Assembly: GCF_011612265.2 (NCBI RefSeq)
Contig: NZ_CP050134.2
Coordinates: forward strand, 186,001 to 250,000
Length of the DNA: 64,000 nucleotides
From: Corynebacterium matruchotii
Lineage (GTDB): Bacteria > Actinomycetota > Actinomycetes > Mycobacteriales > Mycobacteriaceae
Direction: 5' to 3'
Shown here one piece after another: positions 9,740 to 19,280 of the stretch. The notes under the pieces were generated by a model, which saw only the letters and a program-made list of their open reading frames with translations, did no database searches and had not been told where the DNA came from. Position 1 is the stretch's first letter, and the number at the start of each line of letters is the position of its first letter. The position numbers were made by a program, and so were the translations under genes.

Positions 9740-9760
9740 CTTTAGTCTGTTAGACTCAAC
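9740..9760. promoter_or_regulatory. HAIR element (HspR operator) of dnaJ-hspR
   Basis: CTTTAGT - 7 bases - ACTCAAC matches the HspR-associated inverted repeat CTTGAGT-N7-ACTCAAG at 12 of 14 arm positions. It lies 35 bases before the dnaJ start. GGAAT at 9727-9731 followed about 17-18 bases later by GTT (9749-9751) also resembles a SigH promoter overlapping the operator; this second reading is less certain. Confidence 0.75.
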
Positions 9761-9795
9761 TATGATAATAACTGGCAATAATACTGGAGGAAAAC

Positions 9796-10926
9796 TTGGC
9801 CGCCAAGAATGAATGGGTAGACAAAGATTACTATGCTGACCTTGGTGTTACATCTAGCGCCTCGGATGCAGACATTAAGAAGGCCTATCGGAAACTCGCG
9901 CGCGAAAACCACCCGGATTCCCACCCGGGCGACGCGATCCGGGAGGAGAAATTTAAAAAGGTCGCTGAAGCCTATGACGTCGTGGGCGATCCGACCCGTC
10001 GGAAAGAATACGACGAGTTTAAGGAGATGCTGCGTGTCGGCGGTGGGTTTCGCGGCGGCGGCCAATCCTTTCAAGACTTCTCGGATATTTTTGGAGGAGG
10101 TCGTTCTACCGGCGGTTTTAGTGACATCTTCGGCGGTTCTTGGGGTGCTACTCGCCGATCGGCTCGGCCGACGCGGGGGTCCGACGTGGAGACGGAAATT
10201 ACGCTAGATTTCCGCGAGGCAGCCAAAGGCACCACACTACCGGTCCAACTCACCGGCGACGCCCCCTGCGCCGCCTGCCACGGCTCCGGGTCCCGCACCG
10301 GTGCCACCAGCGCCTGCAAAAATTGCAACGGCACCGGGTACGTTACCGAAAACCGGGGCGCCTTCGCGTTCTCGGCACCCTGCCCAGACTGCGATGGCAC
10401 CGGCAAAGTCATCACCGACCCCTGCCCGGATTGCCGCGGCACCGGTACGGTACGACGCTCCCGATCCATCACCGTGCGTATCCCTGCCGGCGTGGTTGAT
10501 GGGCAGAAAGTACGGCTTGCCGGTCAAGGCGAAGCTGGCCCCCACGGCACGCCCGCCGGCGATCTATTCGTCACAGTTCACGTCCGACCCGACAAAGTAT
10601 TCACCCGGGACGGCGACAACCTGGAGGTAGAGGTGCCGGTCTCGTTCGGCGAACTAGCGCTCGGCGGCACCGTGAGCGTGCCCACCCTGGAAAAACCGGT
10701 GCGGGTACGCATCCCTGCCGGCACCCCCGACGGCCGGGTGCTGCGGGTTCGGGGTCGGGGCGTCCCCAAACGCGATGGTAGCTTCGGCGACCTCTACGTC
10801 AAGGTGAAGATACGGGTGCCCAAGGACCTGACCGATGATGCGAAAGATGCACTTCGCAACTACATGGAGGCGGAGAAACACATGGGATTCGACCCCCGTG
10901 CCACCTGGGCCGGAAATGAGTCATGA
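9796..10926 (+). CDS. dnaJ: Chaperone DnaJ
   Basis: Hsp40 co-chaperone that delivers substrates to DnaK and stimulates its ATPase. It has an N-terminal J domain with HPD (NHPDSH), a Gly/Phe-rich linker, four zinc-binding repeats ([32 protein letters not shown]) and the C-terminal substrate domains; 376 residues is usual. The start is TTG at 9796, set by GGAGG at 9786-9790. It is followed 51 bases later by hspR. In relatives dnaK-grpE normally lie directly upstream; here a lanthipeptide locus does. Confidence 0.97.
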   Translation: MAAKNEWVDKDYYADLGVTSSASDADIKKAYRKLARENHPDSHPGDAIREEKFKKVAEAYDVVGDPTRRKEYDEFKEMLRVGGGFRGGGQSFQDFSDIFGGGRSTGGFSDIFGGSWGATRRSARPTRGSDVETEITLDFREAAKGTTLPVQLTGDAPCAACHGSGSRTGATSACKNCNGTGYVTENRGAFAFSAPCPDCDGTGKVITDPCPDCRGTGTVRRSRSITVRIPAGVVDGQKVRLAGQGEAGPHGTPAGDLFVTVHVRPDKVFTRDGDNLEVEVPVSFGELALGGTVSVPTLEKPVRVRIPAGTPDGRVLRVRGRGVPKRDGSFGDLYVKVKIRVPKDLTDDAKDALRNYMEAEKHMGFDPRATWAGNES

Positions 10927-10977
10927 CCATGAAAGGCCCATCGAACTAGTAAACATGTGAGGGAGAACAAATCGACA

Positions 10978-11388
10978 ATGTCCAAAAACAAAAACCAAGA
11001 GTCTATGGGCGAGGTTTTTGTGATCTCGGTTGCGGCTGAGTTAGCTGGCATGCACGCCCAGACTCTCAGAACATACGATCGAATGGGGTTGGTGACCCCC
11101 CAACGAACCAGCGGGGGTGGCCGCCGCTACTCCCGTGAGGATGTCGAGCTGCTCCGCACCGTGCAGCGGCTCAGCCAGGAAGACGGCGTCAACCTCGCTG
11201 GCATTAAGGCCATCATCCAACTCAAGAAAGAAAACGAAGAACTCCGCACCAAACTGCAGGAGGCTCGCGCCGAAAACGAGGTACTCAAACACAACCGGCA
11301 TCGCGGCGAAATTGTGCACGTTCCCCGCTCCACCGCGGTAGTGATGTGGGAGTCTCGGCGGGGGTCGAGGCGCAAAAAGCAAAGCTAG
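10978..11388 (+). CDS. hspR: Heat-shock repressor HspR (MerR family)
   Basis: Represses dnaJ-hspR and clpB by binding HAIR elements, in relatives with DnaK as co-repressor. The N-terminal winged helix-turn-helix reads VISVAAELAGMHAQTLRTYDRMGLV and GGRRYSREDVELL; a coiled coil follows (KKENEELRTKLQEARAENEVL, given here only as its character) and a basic tail. About 136 residues from ATG 10978; GTG 10957 would add seven residues. Its stop overlaps the 3' end of the convergent minus-strand gene by 4 bases. Confidence 0.93.
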   Translation: MSKNKNQESMGEVFVISVAAELAGMHAQTLRTYDRMGLVTPQRTSGGGRRYSREDVELLRTVQRLSQEDGVNLAGIKAIIQLKKENEELRTKLQEARAENEVLKHNRHRGEIVHVPRSTAVVMWESRRGSRRKKQS

Positions 11389-13139
11389 CACCCATAATCT
11401 GCTGCGGTTCGCTCCTGCGGAGCCTTCCGCACCCAGTGGCCAATCACCCCGGGAACGGTGGCAGGCCGCGGGCCCAATAGTTCCTGCTGATTCTGGGTCT
11501 GCTCCACCCTCCGCAACACCCCTTTGACGGTGGTGCCGCAGGTGGCCTTACGACGCTTACCCCCGCCGCGGGAGCCCCGGCCACCCGGTGGGACCCCACC
11601 CATCATGGCGCCACCACCGGCAACGCCACCGCGACCAGTGGTGGCCGCACTCGTGCCGCCCGCGCCCGCGCTACCCATACGACCGCACGATTCTCGAAAG
11701 TTTGAGCTAACTCCCCGAGGGCCACCACCGCTGCCAGACGCCCCAATACCCGCGCCGCGCGGTGTAGCAAGCCTTGGCGCGCCGGGTAATCCGCCCAGTC
11801 CGCCGATGCCCCCGACCCCGCCATGACCGGTGGGCATCGGCCGACCACTCACACCACCTATCCCCGGAGCCGCGGGGGCCTGCCCACCACCAAGAGGGTT
11901 TGTGGAGTGGGCAGCCCCAGCACCTGTGATTTCCGCGGGCGGGGCATAGGCGGCGCGTTCGGTGGCTATTTGGTGAGCGTTTGTAGTTCCCGGACCACCA
12001 TAGTGGCCGGGTGCCGGATGGTAATGGGGCGATATCCCGCCGCCACCGGGGGATGCGGGCATGTTCGCTGGGCCTATCTGTCCCGGTTGTCCCAATTGTC
12101 CCTGGTGGGGCGTGGTTGGGGGTGAACCGTATGCGTGTGGCGTGCGCTGGCCCGCGGGATTGGGGTGATATTGCTGGTGCACTTGCTCTACCCCGGAGGC
12201 CATGCTGTGGCGTAGTTGCTGCACCGTGGGGAAGTCCTGCCCCACCTGCTCGGTCATGCCGGCGACCCCACCACCGCCGCCACTGCCGGGGAGCGGCTGG
12301 GTGAGGTTTCGGGTTGCCGGTATGGCCGCTTGGATGGCCGGGCCGTACACGCTGTAGAAGTGGGTAAGGGCGAGTTTTTCGGTAGCAGTTTTCTCCACCG
12401 GGTCCTGGATGATGTCGGTAGCGGTTTTCATGGCGACCAAGCTGGGGGTGAAAGCGGCGGGAATGGTGGCCAGGTAGGTGACGGTTGCCGCCATGTGGGC
12501 GGCGTTTGCCGAGAATTGGGTGGCCACCTGGGCCATGTCGGTGATGACCCGGCAGGCTGCGTCCACGGCGGTACCGTCATTGGTGGCCTGGAGTTGGGCC
12601 GCGGTGTTGGTGAGCTGGGTGGCGATGGTGGCTGCTTCCGCAGACATGGTGTTCCACGACTCCCCGGCCTGGGCAGCCTGGCCGGTGTCAGTGCTGGCGA
12701 GCTTGGCGATGACGTCGGCAAGTGAGGCGTTCGGGGTGATGGCAGGTGTGGGGAAGCTGAAGTTGCCGAATCCGCCGTCGGGTCGGGCCGTGGCCAGGTC
12801 CTTGATGGCGTGGACCGCCCCACCCAGGTCACCGTGGGTGAACGCTTGCGCGAAGCCCAATTCGTGGTTTTCGAAAAGGTCATGGTTGCGCTCTAGATTA
12901 TAACGGCCCCAGTCTATTTGCTGGGCAAAGTTTTTGAGGATAGTGAGGGCGCTGCCGGCACCGCCGGTGAGCACAGCGCCGTGGGCCGCCCCCAATGCCG
13001 ACAGCTCCGGCATGCCCGAGTAGCCGGCGCCTAGGGTCGTGCCTTGGGCCAGCGTCGACGAGCGCTCCGTGGCATCGAGTATGCCCTGGAGATTTCCCGC
13101 GGCGCTGGTGAGGGAGGCAAAGTCAATGCGTAAATCCAT
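11385..13139 (-). CDS. Helical N-domain, Gly/Pro-rich protein (possible type VII-type substrate)
   Basis: I do not recognise a named family with certainty. Residues 1-290 are Ala-rich and predicted helical, beginning MDLRIDFASLTSAAGNLQGI, with repeated long helices reminiscent of WXG100/PPE-type secreted proteins (for example SANAAHMAATVTYLATIPAA). Residues 290-530 are a low-complexity Gly/Pro/Ala region, and the tail (530-584) is basic. There is no signal peptide. AAAGGA precedes the start. It follows a DUF1023 hydrolase and a small helical protein on the same strand. A role in or near type VII secretion is inference only. Confidence 0.6.
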   Translation of the reverse strand: MDLRIDFASLTSAAGNLQGILDATERSSTLAQGTTLGAGYSGMPELSALGAAHGAVLTGGAGSALTILKNFAQQIDWGRYNLERNHDLFENHELGFAQAFTHGDLGGAVHAIKDLATARPDGGFGNFSFPTPAITPNASLADVIAKLASTDTGQAAQAGESWNTMSAEAATIATQLTNTAAQLQATNDGTAVDAACRVITDMAQVATQFSANAAHMAATVTYLATIPAAFTPSLVAMKTATDIIQDPVEKTATEKLALTHFYSVYGPAIQAAIPATRNLTQPLPGSGGGGGVAGMTEQVGQDFPTVQQLRHSMASGVEQVHQQYHPNPAGQRTPHAYGSPPTTPHQGQLGQPGQIGPANMPASPGGGGISPHYHPAPGHYGGPGTTNAHQIATERAAYAPPAEITGAGAAHSTNPLGGGQAPAAPGIGGVSGRPMPTGHGGVGGIGGLGGLPGAPRLATPRGAGIGASGSGGGPRGVSSNFRESCGRMGSAGAGGTSAATTGRGGVAGGGAMMGGVPPGGRGSRGGGKRRKATCGTTVKGVLRRVEQTQNQQELLGPRPATVPGVIGHWVRKAPQERTAADYGC

Positions 13140-13259
13140 GAAGAAATCCTTTCGTCGAGTAATAGGACTGAATGGGTGGGCATTATGGGGTTATTTCGGC
13201 GGTATCCGCAGGTAGCAGCGGTGGCAAGTGCCGCGTTGTAATCACACCAGCCCCAGGGG

Positions 13260-14525
13260 TTACCGGTGATATGTGGCGAGTTTGTCCCGCATGTGGGCCC
13301 GAAAATCCGGGTTGGTCAGATAGTCGTGGCCGCCGGTGCCCGTCCACACCTCCGTCGCACCGAATAGTTTGTCGGTCGGATCCGGGCCGTGCACCCCAAG
13401 GTCGGGAGTGTGCAGCATCCGGGCCGGGTCGGCGTCGTTGAGGGAGGAGATCACTTCGGGGTTGCTGCTATTGAGATGAAGGTTCCGCGTCGATCGGGTA
13501 TTCATCCCGGGACTGCCTGCGTCGATAAGCACATCGGTTTCCAACCCACCCGGTCGTTGTGCCGCGGTGCCGAGCAGCACCGACCCGTAGCTGTGCCCCA
13601 CGTCCATGAGCTGGGCGTCTGGGTATTTTGCGCGGAGTGCTTTCTTGTAGCTTTGGTAATCGTTGGCGGCCTTGTGCGCGTATCCGGGATGGATGCCGCT
13701 GAAGATGCCTTTTGGCGCCGCATAGTCGTACATGACCACCGCCACATCGCCCTTGCCCCGGTTGAGGTCCTCGTAAAAATCCGACACATTGGCCACGTTG
13801 GTGACGATCGTGTCCGGGTTGGAGGACGTCACCCCCTGGACCACGGTCACGATCGTTTTCGCCTGGGTGGGGTCGCCGAAAATCAGCGCCGCCTTACCGT
13901 TGATAACCTGTATGGCCTGGGGTTTCTTTCTCCCCGTGTGGTCATCCTGGCCAGCAATGTGGGGGTCGTCCACCAATGGGCGCACCTCGGGCCGAATATG
14001 TTCGAACGCTTGGGCGTTGAGTTGTTCCGGGGTGAGGCTGAGATCGTCCCCCAGGTACACGCCGTGGGGATCATTATGCTCGACCGCAATACAACCGATC
14101 TGGTGGGCGCACGTCTTGTCCAATATCAAACTGATGCCGTGCAGAAACATAAGAATTTGGTAGCAGATTGGAAGCGAGTCGATGGCCTTGTCGCCAAGGA
14201 TAGCGCCGTGGTGAAGAGCTGCCGATAGCAAGGATCTCGCTCCCTGCCTCACCTTCTCGGCTGCTTTTTCGAGATCCCGTTGGGCGAGCCCCGTCTGGTA
14301 CAACACCTGGGCCAGGTCGGCCGATTTCTGTGCCTGCGACGCATAGTCCGCCACCAGCGTTCCCAGGGTTCGCCGGCCGGCGTCGAAACCCGGGCCGGAC
14401 AGGGAGTCGGCAAACACTGCTTCCCACCCCTGCTGTTGACTGTTCATAGCCGTCGTCGCGGCCTGCGCGAACTTCTGGTGCTCCGCTGCTGCGGCAAATA
14501 ACTCCTCGGATTTCAGCGGGAACAT
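13260..14525 (-). CDS. DUF1023-type alpha/beta hydrolase
   Basis: A 421-residue protein. Residues 1-110 are Ala/Gln-rich helices similar to WXG100 partners (KSEELFAAAAEHQKFAQAAT). The C-terminal 230 residues form an alpha/beta hydrolase of the DUF1023 group, with nucleophile elbow GHSYGS, a following acid region (DVLIDAGSPG) and a late His (GTGGHDYL). DUF1023 enzymes in actinobacteria often accompany ESX-like small helical proteins. It overlaps the upstream 85-residue gene by 13 bases, so they are co-transcribed. Substrate unknown. Confidence 0.8.
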   Translation of the reverse strand: MFPLKSEELFAAAAEHQKFAQAATTAMNSQQQGWEAVFADSLSGPGFDAGRRTLGTLVADYASQAQKSADLAQVLYQTGLAQRDLEKAAEKVRQGARSLLSAALHHGAILGDKAIDSLPICYQILMFLHGISLILDKTCAHQIGCIAVEHNDPHGVYLGDDLSLTPEQLNAQAFEHIRPEVRPLVDDPHIAGQDDHTGRKKPQAIQVINGKAALIFGDPTQAKTIVTVVQGVTSSNPDTIVTNVANVSDFYEDLNRGKGDVAVVMYDYAAPKGIFSGIHPGYAHKAANDYQSYKKALRAKYPDAQLMDVGHSYGSVLLGTAAQRPGGLETDVLIDAGSPGMNTRSTRNLHLNSSNPEVISSLNDADPARMLHTPDLGVHGPDPTDKLFGATEVWTGTGGHDYLTNPDFRAHMRDKLATYHR

Positions 14526-14770
14526 GAGCGCCCGCCCCCAAGGCTCTGGCTGGTGTCGGCGTCGATACGGGTTTGGTCGCTAATGAACCGGTGCAGTTGA
14601 GTCAGATGATCCGCCACCGAATCGTCCGTGTGGGTGAGCGCCGACCCGAGCCTGGACTGGAACTGGGTGAGCGCCTGCGCTGTGTGGCTGGCCGATAATC
14701 CCGGGGTGGGCAGTGGGGTCGCAGGCTCGTGGGTGAAATGGGCATCGGGGTGAAATGATGTGAACGACAT
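14513..14770 (-). CDS. Small helical protein, WXG100/ESX-like
   Basis: 85 residues. After a Pro-rich start (HEPATPLPTPGLSAS) comes one predicted helix-turn-helix unit (TAQALTQFQSRLGSALTHTD, then DHLTQLHRFISDQTRID). No WxG motif is visible. It is first in the minus-strand trio and overlaps the DUF1023 gene, which suggests it is a partner or secreted cofactor of that hydrolase. Family assignment is tentative. Confidence 0.6.
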   Translation of the reverse strand: MSFTSFHPDAHFTHEPATPLPTPGLSASHTAQALTQFQSRLGSALTHTDDSVADHLTQLHRFISDQTRIDADTSQSLGGGRSCSR

Positions 14771-14960
14771 ACCTTTATTCCACGCGCCCCATTATGCTGC
14801 GGCCACCCCACCTGAATAATTTTCAGGCTTGTGGAAAACCTCGCCGGCGACCTGGGATTTTGTGTCCATTACCGCCACACCGGGTCTGTGGAAAACTATT
14901 CGAACACAATAGCTAGACGCTGTCGGGCGGTGCGCTATGGCCCGGCTTTTGGGCTGCTTA

Positions 14961-14974
14961 CGGCGTCGACAAGC
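14961..14974 (+). repeat. Dispersed short repeat, copy 2 (CGGCGTCGACAAGC)
   Basis: Lies in the 219-base gap between two minus-strand genes (14771-14989), 15 bases beyond the stop of the oxidoreductase gene. GCTT upstream (14956-14959) could pair with its AAGC end. I see nothing else clear in this gap. Confidence 0.6.
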
Positions 14975-14989
14975 GTTTAGTGGAAAACC

Positions 14990-16129
14990 CTAAATAAAAT
15001 AGGCGCTCTGATAGTTTTGGGTTTGGATGAGTTCTTCGGGGGTGCCCCGGGTCAGTAGCTTCTTTTTGGTGCGCGCCACCAGCTTTTTCGGCCCCGTAAT
15101 GATGATCTGGTGGCCCAGCCACGTGCCGAAACTAGCCACAATGGTGCCCACGTCACCCACCTGGGTGAGGTGCAGGCCCCGCGGTGGCTGGGATGATTCG
15201 GTAGCGCCCACCCACCAGGCGTCGGATTCGTGGGTGACTACCGGTTGAATAAACAGCCATGGTGCGGTGCTGGCCAGCTGCCACAGGCCTTGCAGCTCAT
15301 AGAGCTCACCGGGATAGTCCGCGCTCAAAAATAGGTGGGTGTGTGGGGTGCGGCCCTTCATGAGCATGTCCACGATGATTGCGCGGGCCTCCGCCAGGCC
15401 AGTGCCGTGCGCAATGAGCAGCATGTCTTGGTCGTAGTCCAGGTTGTAGCCGCCGCCGGCCGCGGCAATGCGGATGCGGTCCCCCTGCCGGGCGGTAGAC
15501 AGCAGTGACGGCGCGTGTACGTGAAACTCGATCTGGCCAGCATCGTTACAGGGGATGCTGGGGCTTAGATTGGTCCACCGGCCGCCCGAATAGTCGGTGT
15601 TGACGCTCAAATACTGGCCGGGCTCGTATTCGATGGGGGTGTCCACGATGAGCCGCACCACCGCAATATTGCGGCAGCGTTTTTCCACCTCGACAATTTG
15701 CCCAATGACCGGGTGGAAGGGACATAATGCGGCTGCTTCGTCCATGACCTCGGCGGCCTGTCGCACGGCTCGTTTGATAATGAACACATCGTAGGCGCTG
15801 ATGTCGAGGCAATACCGATCCAGCACCGGCGAAATCGCATCCGCTAGTGGCCGGTAGCGGCGGAAACCATGGGCAGCTAAAATCTCTGTAACATCGCGCA
15901 AGTGTTCGATGGTTTCCGGGTAGAGATTGCCCTCATTATCTGAGCCGTGAAATAGTCCCACTAATGCGTCCCCGAGCGGATAATCAGGGCTTACGATTAA
16001 TTGGGCATCGGGAACATAGCGGAAATATGTAGTGAATACCTCACGGGAAAAACCGTCGCCGATCAATCGTAGCTGGTCGGCTACTTGGTTTGGTGGGGTA
16101 GTTATCGTCACATTTAATATTCTAACCAT
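14990..16129 (-). CDS. Globin-like / FAD-NAD(P)H oxidoreductase (flavohemoprotein-type)
   Basis: 379 residues arranged like a flavohemoglobin. Residues 1-130 are a globin-like helical domain (DQLRLIGDGFSREVFTTYF). Residues 140-240 are an FAD-binding barrel (YEPGQYLSV, GRWTNLS in place of the usual RxYS). Residues 245-375 are a NAD-binding domain (MLLIAHGTGLAEARAI, then IIITGPKKLV). The family converts NO to nitrate or transfers electrons. The globin part is divergent and I cannot place a proximal His with certainty, so heme binding is unproven. The start lacks a clear ribosome site; a GTG six codons in is an alternative. Confidence 0.75.
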   Translation of the reverse strand: MVRILNVTITTPPNQVADQLRLIGDGFSREVFTTYFRYVPDAQLIVSPDYPLGDALVGLFHGSDNEGNLYPETIEHLRDVTEILAAHGFRRYRPLADAISPVLDRYCLDISAYDVFIIKRAVRQAAEVMDEAAALCPFHPVIGQIVEVEKRCRNIAVVRLIVDTPIEYEPGQYLSVNTDYSGGRWTNLSPSIPCNDAGQIEFHVHAPSLLSTARQGDRIRIAAAGGGYNLDYDQDMLLIAHGTGLAEARAIIVDMLMKGRTPHTHLFLSADYPGELYELQGLWQLASTAPWLFIQPVVTHESDAWWVGATESSQPPRGLHLTQVGDVGTIVASFGTWLGHQIIITGPKKLVARTKKKLLTRGTPEELIQTQNYQSAYFI

Positions 16130-16778
16130 TTGTAGTGGTTTAAAAAATAATGCGTGACTTTTGGTTCTGAAATAAGCGATAAACTCGAATTTTAAAAAGT
16201 AGAAGATTTATTAAAAGGGAACCCGCAAAAAGCATTGTTGTTATTGGAAATAATCATAATGCCAGCGTGCCAGCACTATTGATGGTTTGATGATTTACTG
16301 AAAACGGTGTGGGGCATGCGGCAGTCGGTCTGTGATTAATTTGCTTGTCGACGCCGGTTCTGGCCATGGTTGTAATGGGCTATAGAAATCGCATAAATTA
16401 TAGGTCAGTGAACAAAATATATGCAATATTCATTATATGAACAGGTAGTGGCAGTGAAACCAGTGATTTTTCTGGCGGGCACGATTCACTAATGATAACC
16501 TAACTATTACCTAATGGGCTGCATTGATTCGAGAATAATCTAGCAATCGAAGGGCTAGATAGCCGAAAGCGGGGGTAGCTTTTGGGGTAATAAAATAATT
16601 GATTTCTGGTTTTCCTATTGAAATGCTTTGTATCTGGGCGGAACTTTGTTAAGTTGAACCCACATAACAATTGCTTGCTCAGGTTTCATTTCTCGTTCTT
16701 ATGAAATGGGTGTGGGGCAGGGCGGCGCATGGACATATTGGGCATCGTGGTATCGCAACGGAATGGGATTGGCTGCTA
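16130..16778. other. AT-rich divergent intergenic region
   Basis: About 650 bases without a convincing gene, clearly more AT-rich than its surroundings, separating the minus-strand oxidoreductase from the plus-strand ABC permease. It must hold both promoters. It contains a dispersed-repeat copy (16343-16356) and a small dyad TTCAT (16429-16433) / ATGAA (16437-16441) that could be a regulator site. Confidence 0.5.
16343..16356 (-). repeat. Dispersed short repeat, copy 3 (minus orientation)
   Basis: GCTTGTCGACGCCG, the reverse complement of CGGCGTCGACAAGC and identical to copy 2. It lies inside an AT-rich intergenic region, where a GC-rich 14-mer stands out. Confidence 0.6.
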
Positions 16779-19271
16779 ATGTCGTCGAAAGCAAACTTAG
16801 GCTTTGTCAAAGCGGCTCTTAGGTTTGCCCCGGCCCTGCTGCGGACCCCGGCCTGGCGCCTCTCTGTCGTCTTCTTGACCGTGGTGGTGGCCGCAATCAT
16901 GACCCTGATTATTAGTGTCACCTCGATGAAACTCAGCCCGGACCAGGAGCGTGAGTATTCCCTGGGGGTTGCCGACTACACAGCAAACATGCCGGACGTG
17001 CCAGTCCGCGGCTATAAGAAGCTCGACCTCGACCACCTGTCGACGCTGGGGCGAGTCGAACTCATCACAACCCTGCCGGTTACCGGATTAGGCTTGGTGG
17101 CGGAAGAGCACCGGGAACTGCGCGTTTCCGAAACACCGTGGGACGCCTCTCCGTACCCCAAACGGTATTCGCTTGCCGAGGGCCGATACCCATCCGCACC
17201 AGGCGAAATAGCTATTTCCACCGCCTTGGCTGCCGGTGGCGCCGTGGGTGGCGACGTGCGGATTGCGGTCCCCGGGGTGGATACCAGCTGGAAAATCACC
17301 GGCATTATTGCCGACAAATACCTTGACGATGCCACCATTTATGCGGCACCCGGCACGTTGAGCGATGCGTATCGCCGCATCGAAGACCTGACCGGCATCC
17401 CCCAATATCTCAGTGGGAGCCTGTACTGGTCGGCGCCCAGCCCGGAACCGGTATTGGCGCAGCTCAGGGTGCTTAATAGTATCTCTGCGGCGTTGCAGGA
17501 GCTGCCGGCCGCCACCAGCGCCCAGGTGCTGCTCAGCGCCGCCGATCTTCACGGTGACCGGCCGGCGCCCGGCGGGAACCCGGTGATTTATGTTTGGCCA
17601 GCAGTCCTCATGCCCGCACTGGTGGTGATTATGGCGATTCTGCTCTTGAGCGTCTGGCTGCGGAAACAACAGGTCACACTGGCGGCGATGGGAATCCAGG
17701 ATTCGGCGCTGATCCTGGCGATCATTGGGGCGCTGATCATCATGGGGCTTGCGGCACTGGCGGTCGCATCCCTCATCGCCCTAGGTATTGGTACTGTTGT
17801 TCGAATAATCCTGTCGCGGGTATATGAATTACCGCTGTCCACCTTTGTATTCCCCTGGGGCCTGTTCCCGCTCTTCTGGTTATCCATCGCCGGCGGGATC
17901 GCCGCTGGCCTGGCGATCGCTGGGGGTTGGCCAAGACGAAAACGCAAGATAACGGTGGGGGTAGCGGGAACCACCTGGGTCATGGGCGGCATCGGCTGCC
18001 TCGGCTTTTTCGTGCTGAGTATACTCTTCCTATTCCCCGACATTCTTGACGACCAGAACCAAATCGTTGGCGCCAGCTTCGTGGTCATGGCCTCGGCACT
18101 TATGGCGTTGTGGCTCACAAAAACCCGGCGCCTATGGCCAGATTCCTTAGCCGGCGTGCTCAGTCGCCGCATGAAGGAACGAGACGCATTCAGCGGTGCC
18201 ATCACCTGGTTACTATGCGGCGCCATCGTCGGCATCCCCCTGATGCTGGTCACCACGGCCGTGACTACCGAAAACACCATGAATCTCACGCAAATTGATA
18301 GCGTCCCGCCCAACACAGTCCGGGTCACCATGGCCGATCGATTGGGGAAACCCATGGAAATACCGGAACCACTCCAAGCCCAGGTTGACGCCGAGTTCCC
18401 CCAGCAACCCATTCGGATTCGGCGGGTTGCCGAGGAACAATCGGTACCGCCGCAAACCACTGTTCAGGTCGGCTTCGACGCGTTCCGAATGGGACAGCTC
18501 TGGGTATTCGAATCCGTGTCCGATATCGACTGGTGGTTGGGTGGGCTGAGCCCGGAGCAGAAAGTAGCTCTCAACAGCGGCGGAATCCTGGGCACCGACG
18601 CCCGCGATGGTGTGATCCCGGTGCACGTGTCGTCGCTAGACGGGACGACACGCACCGAAACGGTCACCGCCACCCCGGTGGAGCTGCCGCGCGAATACCT
18701 GGTAGGCATGAGTGTTCGAGCAATCGCGCTTCGATCCTTCGCCGAAACCCGCAACCTGCCGCTGGGTCCGGTATTTGTGGAGTACCCGAATCTCGACGAA
18801 GCCGCCCAAACACGTGCGGTGCAACAAAAACCGCAGTTTTCCATACTGAGTCTTGCCATTGATGTACACAACGAACTCCACCACATTTCCGTTCCCCCCG
18901 ACCTGAAGGCATTGGTCCTGGTCAGCACCGTCATCATGGGCGTGTGGATTCTGGTGTTGGCCCTGGGGATCGCCGGGCGACTATCCAAACACCTCGACAG
19001 CCTCTTCGCCCTGGGCGTGAACCGTCGGTGGGCCGGGAAAGTATTAGCGCTCTCGCTCTTTCCCACCCTCATCCCGGCCATCCTCACCGGCATGGCCTCA
19101 GGATATGTGGGGGTGTGGATCCTGAAACTACGGCCGGTGCAGCAGACGGAGGCGCTGCCGGTCGCCACATCGTGGCCAACCTACGGGTTCGTCGCCCTCG
19201 GGCTGGCGGCGGCACTTGCCCTGGCGTTCGGGTTGGCGGTGCTGCGGATCTCCAGCGAAAAACGGAAATGA
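16779..19271 (+). CDS. FtsX/MacB-type ABC transporter permease
   Basis: 830 residues. One TM near the N-terminus (LSVVFLTVVVAAIMTLIISV) is followed by a large extracytoplasmic domain. A TM block follows near residues 270-440 (VLMPALVVIMAILLLSVWL, LILAIIGALIIMGLAALAV, WGLFPLFWLSIAGGIAAGLA and more), then a second extracytoplasmic domain and a final TM set (LVLVSTVIMGVWILVLALGI, AAALALAFGLAVL). This double FtsX layout fits MacB/LolCE-like mechanotransmission permeases. I start at ATG 16779 (MSSKANLGF), because residues upstream of it look non-coding. The ATPase and a lipoprotein follow at 9 and 5 bases. Substrate unknown. Confidence 0.85.
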   Translation: MSSKANLGFVKAALRFAPALLRTPAWRLSVVFLTVVVAAIMTLIISVTSMKLSPDQEREYSLGVADYTANMPDVPVRGYKKLDLDHLSTLGRVELITTLPVTGLGLVAEEHRELRVSETPWDASPYPKRYSLAEGRYPSAPGEIAISTALAAGGAVGGDVRIAVPGVDTSWKITGIIADKYLDDATIYAAPGTLSDAYRRIEDLTGIPQYLSGSLYWSAPSPEPVLAQLRVLNSISAALQELPAATSAQVLLSAADLHGDRPAPGGNPVIYVWPAVLMPALVVIMAILLLSVWLRKQQVTLAAMGIQDSALILAIIGALIIMGLAALAVASLIALGIGTVVRIILSRVYELPLSTFVFPWGLFPLFWLSIAGGIAAGLAIAGGWPRRKRKITVGVAGTTWVMGGIGCLGFFVLSILFLFPDILDDQNQIVGASFVVMASALMALWLTKTRRLWPDSLAGVLSRRMKERDAFSGAITWLLCGAIVGIPLMLVTTAVTTENTMNLTQIDSVPPNTVRVTMADRLGKPMEIPEPLQAQVDAEFPQQPIRIRRVAEEQSVPPQTTVQVGFDAFRMGQLWVFESVSDIDWWLGGLSPEQKVALNSGGILGTDARDGVIPVHVSSLDGTTRTETVTATPVELPREYLVGMSVRAIALRSFAETRNLPLGPVFVEYPNLDEAAQTRAVQQKPQFSILSLAIDVHNELHHISVPPDLKALVLVSTVIMGVWILVLALGIAGRLSKHLDSLFALGVNRRWAGKVLALSLFPTLIPAILTGMASGYVGVWILKLRPVQQTEALPVATSWPTYGFVALGLAAALALAFGLAVLRISSEKRK

Positions 19272-19280
19272 GGATTACAC

